Source: a virus
Direction: 5' to 3' (one strand)
DNA: 28,262 nt
IMG/VR virus record: IMGVR_UViG_3300042197_002487
Span: 1 to 28,262 of that record
Positions 1-8,358 of this stretch are shown piece after piece (positions within the stretch are counted from its first letter, which is position 1; every line of letters starts with the position of its first letter). A program made the translations under genes and the position numbers. A model generated the notes under the pieces. That model was given only the letters and a program-made list of their open reading frames with translations, was not told where the DNA came from and did no database searches.

Positions 1-351
1 AAAAGTGATACACCTGAAGAACAATCTTGGTTTAGAAATGATTCTAATTGTGTTTGGTTACTAGAAAGTAATCCTCAATTTAATAAACCTAATTCTTGGA
101 ATGATATTGTTGAAGATTGTGTTAAAGCTCTAAAACATATTAAAGCTGATGTACTTAGTTTTGATGTTAGAGTACAAAGTGCTACTAAAGGTAATGGAAA
201 ACCAAGAGAATACCAAGAATACATTTTATTAGAATGTAATAGTGCTAGTAGCTTATCAAGTACTAATGATGATATTAGTGTTGTAGCTACTAAATATATT
301 GAAATGTTACCTAAATTAATAATTAAAAAAGGAAAAAATGCTTTTAGTTGA
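1..351 (+). CDS. ATP-grasp ligase, C-terminal fragment (5' end outside window)
   Basis: The frame is open from the first base to a TGA at 349-351, giving the last 116 residues of a protein that starts upstream. The fragment reads like the end of an ATP-grasp fold: a helix with ALKHIKAD, then a strand with SFDVRV (about residues 52-58), then LLECNSASSL with Glu78 and Asn80 in the place of the E-x-N metal-binding pair of ATP-grasp enzymes, then a helix ending ATKYIEMLPKLI. ATP-grasp enzymes join a carboxylate to an amine through an acyl-phosphate. Known phage amidoligase clusters often include one, which fits the genes that follow. It overlaps the next start codon by 14 nt, suggesting coupled translation. 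The N-terminal ATP-binding half is not visible, so the family call rests on the C-terminal motifs and context. Confidence 0.6.
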   Translation, partial: KSDTPEEQSWFRNDSNCVWLLESNPQFNKPNSWNDIVEDCVKALKHIKADVLSFDVRVQSATKGNGKPREYQEYILLECNSASSLSSTNDDISVVATKYIEMLPKLIIKKGKNAFS

Positions 352-1303
352 AGAACCAGTAATAAAAAAAGAAAGAGTTAAAGTTAAACCTTGTTTAGCT
401 TTAATACCTAATAAACATTTAGATGATAGAATGGTATCTTTAGGTAATTTAACATTACATAATGATCTATATCTTGGTGATAAAAATCATACGATATATA
501 ATCAACCTGAAAATTGTTGTCAATGTATATATGCTAATTATTACAGGTTTGTTGATTCTAATACACAAGTATTAGATTATACTTATCATAATGGAATTAA
601 ATATCTATTTGAAGATTCATATGCTCGTATGACTATTGTATTATCAGATTTTATTAATCCTCTTAAAGATTATTATACTGATATTAAATATATTACTATG
701 TATATAGATTTATTAAAAGAGATGGATTCTCCTTGGTTTATTGAAGAACAAAATAAAAATGTTGTAGTATTAAGAATGAATAATTCTTTTTACAACAAAA
801 ATGAGAAATCTTTATTAACATTTCATTGGCAAGCTGTTAGAAATTTAATACTTAATTATACTTTACATGTTCCAGCAAGATTTATTGAGTTAGTTAATTT
901 ATACAGAAAAGATTTTGATATCTTATTCTTATATCAAGCTGCTTATAGAATGATACCTGTTAAATGTTTATTTTCTCAAAAAGGTCAGTATACTGTAAAT
1001 AATTATGTTCCTTTTCTACATATAATAAAATTCTCTCCTACTGTTTTTGGTGTTGATACTATAACATTTAATAGAATTAATAGAACATTAAAAGCTAGTA
1101 ATTTAAGAAGTAAAATAGTAAAAAGTAATAGTAGTAAACATTTCTTTCTTAATTATGATGTTGTATATACAAATGATAAAAACATTACTTTTACTATAAA
1201 AGAATATGAAAAGTTATATAAAGAATTAACTACAAAACAAAGTAAAGAAAGTTTATATTTAAAATTAAGATTATTAAAAGCAAACAAATTACATGAAAAC
1301 TAA
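338..1303 (+). CDS. Uncharacterised 321-aa protein in amidoligase cassette
   Basis: I do not recognise this protein. It is a mixed alpha/beta, soluble-looking protein with no signal peptide or membrane segment. A Cys cluster, CCQC (about residues 60-63), lies near the N terminus, and the C terminus is basic and rich in Lys and Leu. It overlaps the ATP-grasp gene before it by 14 nt and the class I amidotransferase gene after it by 11 nt. Such tight packing implies it belongs to the same transcription and translation unit. By position it could be an accessory subunit, a substrate-recognition factor or an unrecognised enzyme of the pathway; this is inference only. The ATG at 338 is the first start in a long open frame and follows an A-rich leader. 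Confidence 0.75.
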   Translation: MLLVEEPVIKKERVKVKPCLALIPNKHLDDRMVSLGNLTLHNDLYLGDKNHTIYNQPENCCQCIYANYYRFVDSNTQVLDYTYHNGIKYLFEDSYARMTIVLSDFINPLKDYYTDIKYITMYIDLLKEMDSPWFIEEQNKNVVVLRMNNSFYNKNEKSLLTFHWQAVRNLILNYTLHVPARFIELVNLYRKDFDILFLYQAAYRMIPVKCLFSQKGQYTVNNYVPFLHIIKFSPTVFGVDTITFNRINRTLKASNLRSKIVKSNSSKHFFLNYDVVYTNDKNITFTIKEYEKLYKELTTKQSKESLYLKLRLLKANKLHEN

Positions 1304-2057
1304 TAAAAAATTAATAGGTATACCTGCTTGGTCTTTAGGTGAAAATAGCTTTGGTGTACAAAAAGCATATCTTGAGTATTTTAGTAATTTTGGTCAAGTA
1401 GAAATACTAACACCAAATAGTAATATTAGAGAAGACTTAGATTTAGTTATATTACCAGGTGGTGCAGATACTATGTCTTATAACTATAATCAACCTCCAG
1501 GTTTTACTAATAGTATGAGTGATCCTTATAAAGACTATTTTGCTAAAGTAAACTTACCTCAATATATTAATGCAGGTATTCCTGTATTTGGTATTTGTCT
1601 TGGTATGCAACAACTAGCAATACATTTTAATGTACCTCTAATACAAAATATTAGTGCTACACATGGTTATAGTGGAGATAAAGATAAAGAAGATGTTAAT
1701 ACTTGTAAAGTTAACTTTTCATTAATAAATAAACTATTCCATGATTTTACTACTATAAGTTTTAAAGGTATTTATAAAGTTAATAGTTATCATCATCAAG
1801 GTGTTACATTAGAAAGCTTATCTAAAAATACTGATTTAATTCCATTATTAGTAATGAAAGATACAGAATTTACTATTAGTGGTGAAGAGTATACACTTGT
1901 AGAAGCTTTTATGCATAAAGAATTAGATATAATTGCAGTACAATATCATCCTGAAAGAATGTCTTGTGATGAGTTTAGTAATGCTGCTATTAAATATTTA
2001 TTGAGCAGAAAATCTGTAAAATATAAAACAGTACAAACTTTAGAATCTTTTAATTAA
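1293..2057 (+). CDS. Class I glutamine amidotransferase-like / peptidase C26 (gamma-glutamyl hydrolase-like)
   Basis: The 254-aa protein has the full set of class I glutaminase landmarks: LPGGADT (about 54-60), the nucleophile elbow GICLGMQQ with Cys102, NSYHHQG further on, and VQYHPE with His219 and Glu221 completing the Cys-His-Glu triad. The length and the PGGADT and SYHHQ motifs fit the C26 group (gamma-glutamyl hydrolases and gamma-Glu-GABA hydrolase, PuuD-like) better than the GATase domains of purine or pyrimidine synthesis. Members hydrolyse gamma-glutamyl amides or release ammonia from glutamine. Beside amidoligases it could trim a gamma-glutamyl intermediate or supply ammonia; which one is not visible. 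The start ATG overlaps the upstream gene by 11 nt. Eighteen A/T-rich bases separate its stop from the next start. Confidence 0.85.
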   Translation: MKTNKKLIGIPAWSLGENSFGVQKAYLEYFSNFGQVEILTPNSNIREDLDLVILPGGADTMSYNYNQPPGFTNSMSDPYKDYFAKVNLPQYINAGIPVFGICLGMQQLAIHFNVPLIQNISATHGYSGDKDKEDVNTCKVNFSLINKLFHDFTTISFKGIYKVNSYHHQGVTLESLSKNTDLIPLLVMKDTEFTISGEEYTLVEAFMHKELDIIAVQYHPERMSCDEFSNAAIKYLLSRKSVKYKTVQTLESFN

Positions 2058-2075
2058 TAACTTAAAATTTAAATT

Positions 2076-2963
2076 ATGAAAAATATTATTGTAAAATTAG
2101 ATAAAAATAATATTACCAAAATAGAAAATGTAAGATTAGGTAGTGATCCTGAATTCTTTCTAAGAGATAAAACAACAGGTAAATATATATCTGCTGTTGG
2201 TCTAATAGGAGGTAGTAAAGATAATCCTAGATTTATTAAAACTGGTTATGGTGTACAAGAAGATAATGTTGCTTTAGAGTTAACTTTACCTCCTACTAAT
2301 CATTACCTTAAAATGTATAACGATTGTATGTATATTATTGATTTTATTAATAATGAATTACAATCTAAAGGTCTTAATATTGAAGTAGTAAATGATGGTA
2401 GTCCTGATGCTACTATATTTACAGATGATGAGCTTAATACAGATGCTGCTAGAGAGTTTGGTTGCAGTCCTAGTATGAATGCTTGGAATTTAGAAGTTAA
2501 TCCTAGACCTTGTGCTACTGATAGTAATTTAAGATCTATTGGTGGTCATTTACATGTATCTTATAATAATATGAACTATGAAACATCTATTAACTTATTA
2601 AGAATATTAGATTTGTATTTGACTGTTCCAAGTATTCTTATAAATACAAATGGTAGTCTTAGAAGACAACTATATGGTAAAGCTGGTGAACATAGAATTG
2701 GTGGTGTAACTACTGAACTTAGAACTCTAGGTCAATTTTGGTTTCAATCAGCTAATTATGTTAAATGGGTATTTGATAATACTTTTGCTGCTATTGAAGC
2801 TTGTAATAATGGATTTATAATGGATCAAGAAGAAGAAGATTCTCAAGCAATTATTAATTGTATTAACAATAATGATGCTGAAATAGCTGAATATCTATGT
2901 GATAAATATAATATAAATTATACTATATCTGCACAAGAAGTAAAAATTGCTGTAGAACAATAA
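2076..2963 (+). CDS. phiEco32-type COOH-NH2 ligase (amidoligase type 2)
   Basis: The 295-aa protein carries the signature of the phiEco32-like amidoligase family, a glutamine-synthetase-fold group predicted to form amide bonds using ATP. LGSDPEFFL (about 21-29) is the diagnostic N-terminal strand with acidic metal ligands. DNVALELTLPP follows near 67-77, then GGHLHVSY (about 156-163) with the His-x-His pair, KAGEHR, and TTELRTLG near 212-219, matching the distal catalytic Glu-Arg strand. The length is normal for the family. Known relatives lie beside class II amidotransferases and ATP-grasp ligases, exactly as here. The amine and carboxylate substrates cannot be read from the sequence. Confidence 0.85.
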   Translation: MKNIIVKLDKNNITKIENVRLGSDPEFFLRDKTTGKYISAVGLIGGSKDNPRFIKTGYGVQEDNVALELTLPPTNHYLKMYNDCMYIIDFINNELQSKGLNIEVVNDGSPDATIFTDDELNTDAAREFGCSPSMNAWNLEVNPRPCATDSNLRSIGGHLHVSYNNMNYETSINLLRILDLYLTVPSILINTNGSLRRQLYGKAGEHRIGGVTTELRTLGQFWFQSANYVKWVFDNTFAAIEACNNGFIMDQEEEDSQAIINCINNNDAEIAEYLCDKYNINYTISAQEVKIAVEQ

Positions 2964-2997
2964 TTAAAATTAATTACTAACTAATAAATAATAAAAT

Positions 2998-4608
2998 ATG
3001 TGTGGATTATTAGGTTTTTCAGGTCACAAAGGCCAAACATTTGATAAGAATAAAATAAGAACTTTGTTTTTGTATAATCAAGAAAGAGGTAAAGATGCTT
3101 CAGGTTTTTGGAGTCCTAAAAACAATTTAGTAAAATCTTTAGATCAAGCAACTAAATTTCTTACTAAAGATTTTAAGAAAATTCAAGAAGATTGTCTATT
3201 GATAGGTCATGTTAGACAAGGTACTATTGGTAAAAATATGTTAGGTGTTGCACATCCTTTTGAAGGTAATACTGCTGTATTAGCTCATAATGGTACATTA
3301 TCTAATTATATTAGATTAGCTTCTAAGTATGAAATACAATCATCTGATTATACAACAGATACTCAAGTATTACATAAAATACTAGATGCTAATTTTGGTA
3401 CTAAAATATTAACAGAAATTGATGGTTCTGCTAGTTTACTTATTGCTGATAAAAATATAAGTCTTAAAAAAGGTCAAGAGAATAGTTTCTTAATGGCTTT
3501 TAGATTAAATAATCAAAGACCTTTATTTTATGGTATAACTGAAGAAGGTATGTATATTAGTAGTATTGAAGAATCATTAGATGCTATTGATTGTACTGAA
3601 ATTAAAGAGTTTAAAACTAATGTGTTGTATAGTATCTTTGAAGGTAAGATTATTAAAGAAGTAGTAATTCCTCAAAGACCTATTCCCAGTTATTCTAGTA
3701 GCAATTATGCTAATAGTAACTATTCTTATAGTAATACTGCTTTAACAGGTGCAAATATACATTACTGGACTAAATATCTTAATAATTGGATTAAAGCTGA
3801 TAGAACTAATCTTAGTCACGGTGTTGAACAAAATAAATATTATCTTCTTAAAGAAGTTAGTATATCAAATAAAACACTTACTATTGAAAATGATTTAGGT
3901 GAAGAATTTAAAGATATTCCTGTATTTTCTTTTTATTACAATCAACCTAATGAACCTTTAAATGGTACTGTTGATTCTTATGTAGTTGTTATGAAAAAAC
4001 TAACAGATACTAAAGAGAAAAATAAAATTGTATTTAATAAAGGTGATGTTGTTAAGATTAAATCTTTAGAAAAAGTAGATAGTCAAGGTAATAAAACTGT
4101 TTGTTGTTTATCTTATTTAGATAATGACTATTATGATGTTAATGTTAAATTTGTTAGACCTTGTGAAAGTAATGAAATAATGCATTATAATGTTGTAGAT
4201 CCTGAACTAGAAAAATCAAATATAGAACTTAGTAATAAACATAAAAATACTAATTTTAAAAGTTCTAGTAATTCTAATGATAATACTAATACTAATTTTT
4301 CAATGATTAGACCTGAAAATGAATCTTTTATAGCTCAATACATAGTAGAATCAGGATTATTAACATCAGATGAATTATCTGAAATGGTTTTGTGTTGTAA
4401 TAACAAAGAAATAAGTGATTTGTTTGATCTTGCGGAAGAATCAGTTATTACTCTTAATGATATGAATGATGTATTACAAGAAGAAACTGATGCTTTAAGT
4501 ATGATAAGTATAAAAGCTTTAAATAACTATATAGATGAAACAAAAGAAAAAATTAGTAGTTTATTAATAAATGCAATAGAATTATGGAAGAAACAACAAT
4601 TAGTGTAA
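2998..4608 (+). CDS. Class II glutamine amidotransferase with long C-terminal extension
   Basis: The protein starts MCGLLGFSG, so Cys2 becomes the N-terminal nucleophile after Met removal, as in class II (Ntn-type) glutaminases such as PurF, GlmS and AsnB. The ERGKDASGFW segment, GHVRQGTIG (70-78, Arg73), AHNGTLSN (96-103) and DTQVL (from Asp121) supply the glutamine-binding residues. The glutaminase domain fills about residues 1-230. A Ser/Asn/Tyr-rich linker follows, then an unrecognised region (about 250-390) rich in beta strands with GDVVKIKS, an Asn/Ser-rich linker, and a helical C terminus. No known synthase partner domain is fused, so the ammonia or the glutaminyl group is probably handled by the neighbouring ligases. 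It overlaps the next gene by 25 nt. Confidence 0.85.
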   Translation: MCGLLGFSGHKGQTFDKNKIRTLFLYNQERGKDASGFWSPKNNLVKSLDQATKFLTKDFKKIQEDCLLIGHVRQGTIGKNMLGVAHPFEGNTAVLAHNGTLSNYIRLASKYEIQSSDYTTDTQVLHKILDANFGTKILTEIDGSASLLIADKNISLKKGQENSFLMAFRLNNQRPLFYGITEEGMYISSIEESLDAIDCTEIKEFKTNVLYSIFEGKIIKEVVIPQRPIPSYSSSNYANSNYSYSNTALTGANIHYWTKYLNNWIKADRTNLSHGVEQNKYYLLKEVSISNKTLTIENDLGEEFKDIPVFSFYYNQPNEPLNGTVDSYVVVMKKLTDTKEKNKIVFNKGDVVKIKSLEKVDSQGNKTVCCLSYLDNDYYDVNVKFVRPCESNEIMHYNVVDPELEKSNIELSNKHKNTNFKSSSNSNDNTNTNFSMIRPENESFIAQYIVESGLLTSDELSEMVLCCNNKEISDLFDLAEESVITLNDMNDVLQEETDALSMISIKALNNYIDETKEKISSLLINAIELWKKQQLV

Positions 4609-6386
4609 CCAAAGTAATAACTACAGGTGAAATTAATAGATTCAAGTATGTTTGTATAAATGATGTAAAATACTTTATTGGTGATTTTATTAAAATAGAT
4701 GTTGATGGTAAAAAAGATACTAAATATAGAATTGATGATATTTTATTTAGTTCTATAATAGTTAGCACTCTATCAGGAGCATCTCATCATTATTTATTTA
4801 GTACCATTAAAGAATTCTATTATAAAAAAGATTACAAAAAATATTGTTTACAAAAGAAATCAAGAATTTATGAAACAGATTTAAATTGTGAAGTAATTGA
4901 TTGTCTTGGTAACACAGATATACTAGGTAATATGATTTATTATAAAGGTAAATTATATAGTAAATCAGTATGTGGTCAAACTACAGACAGTTATTTAGAT
5001 AATGTTAAACCTATGCCTTTTAAAGAAATTAATAGGCTTAGTTATAAATTATGTGAATTATCTAATGTTTGGTGTCATCCAGGATATGTAAATAAAGTTT
5101 ATATTATTGATGCTGCAACTACTCATATTACTAATATAAAATTTGTTCATAAAAAATTAATTAATACTGTTTATAGTACTTATACTCATTATTTTAGTAT
5201 TATTGATAATAATATTAATTTAGATAGTACAATAATTCCAGTACTAAATGGTGAAGAATTACTAAAAAATGATAATTTTATAATAGGTCCTAAATCAAGT
5301 ATGATTATTAGAAAAGATAGACTTAAAAAAGATGATACTTATAAAATGTATCCTAATGGATATTATTTTCCTGAGTTTAATAATTTACAATCTAAAACTA
5401 AAGATATAGCTCACAACTATAAATTTGGTTTAGATTCTAATACTCATCTTATTACTGAAGGTCTTAAATATACCTTCGGTGTAGAAATAGAAATGGCTGA
5501 CTGTTGTTTTCCTCCACACTTTCTAACTGATATGAATATCAAAGTTGAGAAAGATGGTAGTATTAGAAATACTAGAAATGAGAAATACGGTCCAGAAGTC
5601 ATTACAGGTGTTCTTAAAGGCGACAAAGGCTTTGAGCATCTGCAGTACATTTGTACTGAATTAGCTAAAAGAAGTGAGCTTAATCATACTTGTGGTATTC
5701 ATACCCATATTGGTAATGCTAACTTTAATAATGCTAATATAGTTATGTTGTTTAAACTAGCTAAAACATTAGAGAATGATATCTTTAATATGTTACCTGC
5801 TAGTAGGAGAAAAAATGAGTATTGTAGATTACTACCTAATCTTGATTTTAACTTTAATAACTGCAAAGATATTATGGATTTAAAGATTAGAATTGATAAC
5901 TATTATACAGAGTTATTTACTCTAGCAGCTAACTGTCCTCCTAATGATAAAGTTAATAAAACTAAAAATCATCCTAAAGGTGCTAAAGTAGGTTATGATC
6001 ATTCTAATATTAGATATTGTTGGATTAATTTTATTCCAGCTTTATTTAATACTAGAAATACTAACCCTCCTATTTACACAATAGAATTTAGACCTTTTAA
6101 TGCTAGTACTAATTTTATTAAGATTAAAAATTGGGTTAAGATTTGTATGGGTATTGTAAACTTTTCTGAGAATTATCATAAAGATATAATTAATAGTTAT
6201 ATCAGTATTGATGGTATTAAAGAGCCTATTACACTTAAAAATGTAATGAAAAAAGTTTATCCTAAATCTTATAGAAAATTAAATGAATTTATTGATAGTA
6301 GAACAGAAATCTTTACTAAAACTAGTGACGAGGACTTTGATGCTAGTAGTACTAATGAAAAACTAAAAATTAAAGAACTAATATAA
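4584..6386 (+). CDS. Amidoligase family protein with N-terminal extension
   Basis: This 600-aa protein has a C-terminal amidoligase domain of the Amidoligase_2 type (glutamine-synthetase fold). TFGVEIEM (about 297-304) carries the first metal-binding acids, KVEKDGSI and GPEVITGVL follow, CGIHTHIG (about 370-377) holds the His-x-His pair, and YTIEFRPFNAS near 499-509 is the distal Glu-Arg strand. Residues 1-285 are an unrecognised beta-rich region that starts with a GDFIKIDVDG segment and contains several Cys residues. It is clearly different from the type 2 ligase upstream, so the cassette encodes two distinct amide-forming enzymes. The catalytic core uses noticeably more C-ending codons than its surroundings. 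The stop codon abuts the next ATG. Confidence 0.85.
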   Translation: MEETTISVTKVITTGEINRFKYVCINDVKYFIGDFIKIDVDGKKDTKYRIDDILFSSIIVSTLSGASHHYLFSTIKEFYYKKDYKKYCLQKKSRIYETDLNCEVIDCLGNTDILGNMIYYKGKLYSKSVCGQTTDSYLDNVKPMPFKEINRLSYKLCELSNVWCHPGYVNKVYIIDAATTHITNIKFVHKKLINTVYSTYTHYFSIIDNNINLDSTIIPVLNGEELLKNDNFIIGPKSSMIIRKDRLKKDDTYKMYPNGYYFPEFNNLQSKTKDIAHNYKFGLDSNTHLITEGLKYTFGVEIEMADCCFPPHFLTDMNIKVEKDGSIRNTRNEKYGPEVITGVLKGDKGFEHLQYICTELAKRSELNHTCGIHTHIGNANFNNANIVMLFKLAKTLENDIFNMLPASRRKNEYCRLLPNLDFNFNNCKDIMDLKIRIDNYYTELFTLAANCPPNDKVNKTKNHPKGAKVGYDHSNIRYCWINFIPALFNTRNTNPPIYTIEFRPFNASTNFIKIKNWVKICMGIVNFSENYHKDIINSYISIDGIKEPITLKNVMKKVYPKSYRKLNEFIDSRTEIFTKTSDEDFDASSTNEKLKIKELI

Positions 6387-7832
6387 ATGTGTTTATTAAT
6401 AATAAAACCTAAAAATGTAGAGTATGATCATGACTTTGTTGTATGGTCTATAAATAATGGATCAACATTTAATAGAGATGGTATTGGTGCGGCTGTTAGA
6501 AAACAGTCCACCAATACTCTTAAGTTAAATAAAGGATTCTTTAATAACAATGTAAATTATCTTATTAATTGGTTAAAAGAGTGTGATATACAAGCTGAAG
6601 ATGAGTTAATGGTTCACCTTAGACAAGGTACTGCAGGTGGAGTTACTACTTATAATTCTCATCCTTATATCTTGGGTGAAGAATCTTTTAAAGATTCTAT
6701 TAATCCTCTAGTATCAATATTAACTTTAGATGATGATAATGTTACAACAGGTGTATTTGCTCATAATGGTATCTTTTGGAGAAATTCTTATCATACTTTT
6801 GATGGTAACTTAAGTGATACTTATAATTGGGCTATAAATCATTTTGGTACTATAAGTGACATTGATAACTTAAAAGTTAAAGGTGATGAGTATTTTAATG
6901 AAAAAGAAAATAGTTATATATCTGAAGATTTAAATGGTCAGAAAGTATGTTTTATGTTTCCTGATAGAGATTTAATTAGAGTAGGTAACTTTATTTCTGA
7001 GAAAGGATATTTATTTAGTAATAGAGGATATAGTAATGGTTCTTATAATGATAGAGGTGGTGTTGAAATAACTGGATCTAATCATGTACCTATGAATATG
7101 CATAAACATACTCCTATTATAAATTTATTACCTGCTAAAAATGAAACTCCTGCAGAAATTATAGTTGATAATTCTGCTAATTTAGAAGTTAAAAAGACTA
7201 TTAATACTACTTTTGATTTTACAGTTGAAATAACTGCTAATCCTAAACCAGATACTAAAGTTATTGGATTTAGACCTAGTAAGAAAAGTATAAATACTTA
7301 TAGTTTAGATAGATCTAAATTATCTAATGATATTAGATTAGAAGATATTGATATTTTTATTAATATTAATAAAGATAACAAAGATCATTTTATTCTAAAA
7401 GCTAAAGAAAACTTATGTATAAATAATAAAAGTATCAATAAAAATGATAAGTTTTTTATTTATAATGTTTATGATAGTGTAACAACTGGTAATGCTCATG
7501 CTTTATCTTTAAGACCAACTAATATTGATAATGAACAAACATATATTATAAAGAATAGAGATATTAATATTGATTTTCAATTAAGTTGTAAAGATAAATA
7601 TTTCCCTATGTATAGAGATTATATGAAACTTGTTGGTTTATATGGTATAGATATATCTAATAATAAGAAAAAGAAGCTAAGAGCTTTGTATAATAGTCTA
7701 AAACAAAATAATAAGTTACCAGCTTATAAAACTTTTTATAAAGCAAAGTATGAGCCACAAGCTATTATTATGTTTTATGATAATTTTTATAAAGAAGATA
7801 GTATTAGAGAAATTGATTTTGAAACTACCTAA
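6387..7832 (+). CDS. Second class II glutamine amidotransferase-like protein
   Basis: The protein starts MCLLIIKP, placing Cys2 as the N-terminal nucleophile of an Ntn-type glutaminase. Supporting motifs are NRDGIGAA (about 30-37), VHLRQGTAGG (from about 72), NSHPY, FAHNGIFW (near 125-132) and LSDTYNW. These match the viral and bacterial class II amidotransferase-like family that is more divergent than PurF or GlmS. Residues beyond about 230 are unrecognised. A beta-rich stretch around 315-390 contains NKNDKFFIYNV, which recalls a similar stretch in the other amidotransferase. Its ATG directly follows the TAA of the amidoligase gene, so translation is probably coupled and the two products may act together. 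Confidence 0.8.
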   Translation: MCLLIIKPKNVEYDHDFVVWSINNGSTFNRDGIGAAVRKQSTNTLKLNKGFFNNNVNYLINWLKECDIQAEDELMVHLRQGTAGGVTTYNSHPYILGEESFKDSINPLVSILTLDDDNVTTGVFAHNGIFWRNSYHTFDGNLSDTYNWAINHFGTISDIDNLKVKGDEYFNEKENSYISEDLNGQKVCFMFPDRDLIRVGNFISEKGYLFSNRGYSNGSYNDRGGVEITGSNHVPMNMHKHTPIINLLPAKNETPAEIIVDNSANLEVKKTINTTFDFTVEITANPKPDTKVIGFRPSKKSINTYSLDRSKLSNDIRLEDIDIFININKDNKDHFILKAKENLCINNKSINKNDKFFIYNVYDSVTTGNAHALSLRPTNIDNEQTYIIKNRDINIDFQLSCKDKYFPMYRDYMKLVGLYGIDISNNKKKKLRALYNSLKQNNKLPAYKTFYKAKYEPQAIIMFYDNFYKEDSIREIDFETT

Positions 7833-7842
7833 TTAAATCAAA

Positions 7843-8346
7843 ATGGTTAAAAATATAAGAGATAAAAACATAAAAACAATAGTTAAAACTTCTTTTGATT
7901 TTAGTATACCTAAAGCTGAAATTATAGAAGAACTTAAACATAATGATACTTTAGATGATGGTCTTGAAAGTATTGGTGATATTATACTATTTGCAGAGTA
8001 TTCTAAATATACAATAGAATCATTAAGAAAAAAGTTATTAAACACATATAGTAAGTGTTATTATGATATGGCAGGATCTATATCAAGTAAAATATATGTA
8101 AGTGAAGGTGTTTTATTATCTATAATAGATAAAATAATTAAAGAAATGCCTGTGTCTATATTTTATATAAATTCTACACACATTCTTCAAATTAAAGATA
8201 CTTTGGAAGCTCGTTACAATATTGTATGGGATAATTCAGAGAATATATATTCTTATATAACAATCATTAAAAATATTAAAAATAACACATTATCAAATCA
8301 TTCTTCTAATTATGATTGGGGATATGCTTATGATGTATGGGATTAA
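7843..8346 (+). CDS. Uncharacterised 167-aa protein
   Basis: No family is recognised. The protein is mostly helical by eye, soluble, with a basic N terminus (MVKNIRDKNIK) and a short aromatic, acidic C terminus ending YAYDVWD. It lies 10 nt after the second class II amidotransferase and 12 nt before another unknown gene, in the same operon. It could be the last gene of the amidoligase cassette or the first of a separate pair. Base composition is like its neighbours. Confidence 0.65.
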   Translation: MVKNIRDKNIKTIVKTSFDFSIPKAEIIEELKHNDTLDDGLESIGDIILFAEYSKYTIESLRKKLLNTYSKCYYDMAGSISSKIYVSEGVLLSIIDKIIKEMPVSIFYINSTHILQIKDTLEARYNIVWDNSENIYSYITIIKNIKNNTLSNHSSNYDWGYAYDVWD

Positions 8347-8358
8347 TAACTAAAAAAT

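Noticed and set aside
4553-4768. Minus-strand open frame of 71 codons
   Set aside because: It lies opposite the end of one class II GATase gene and the start of the second amidoligase gene, has low-complexity hydrophobic sequence and no gene-like context.
5444-5650. Minus-strand open frame of 68 codons
   Set aside because: It is antisense to the conserved amidoligase catalytic core; that conservation explains the open frame.
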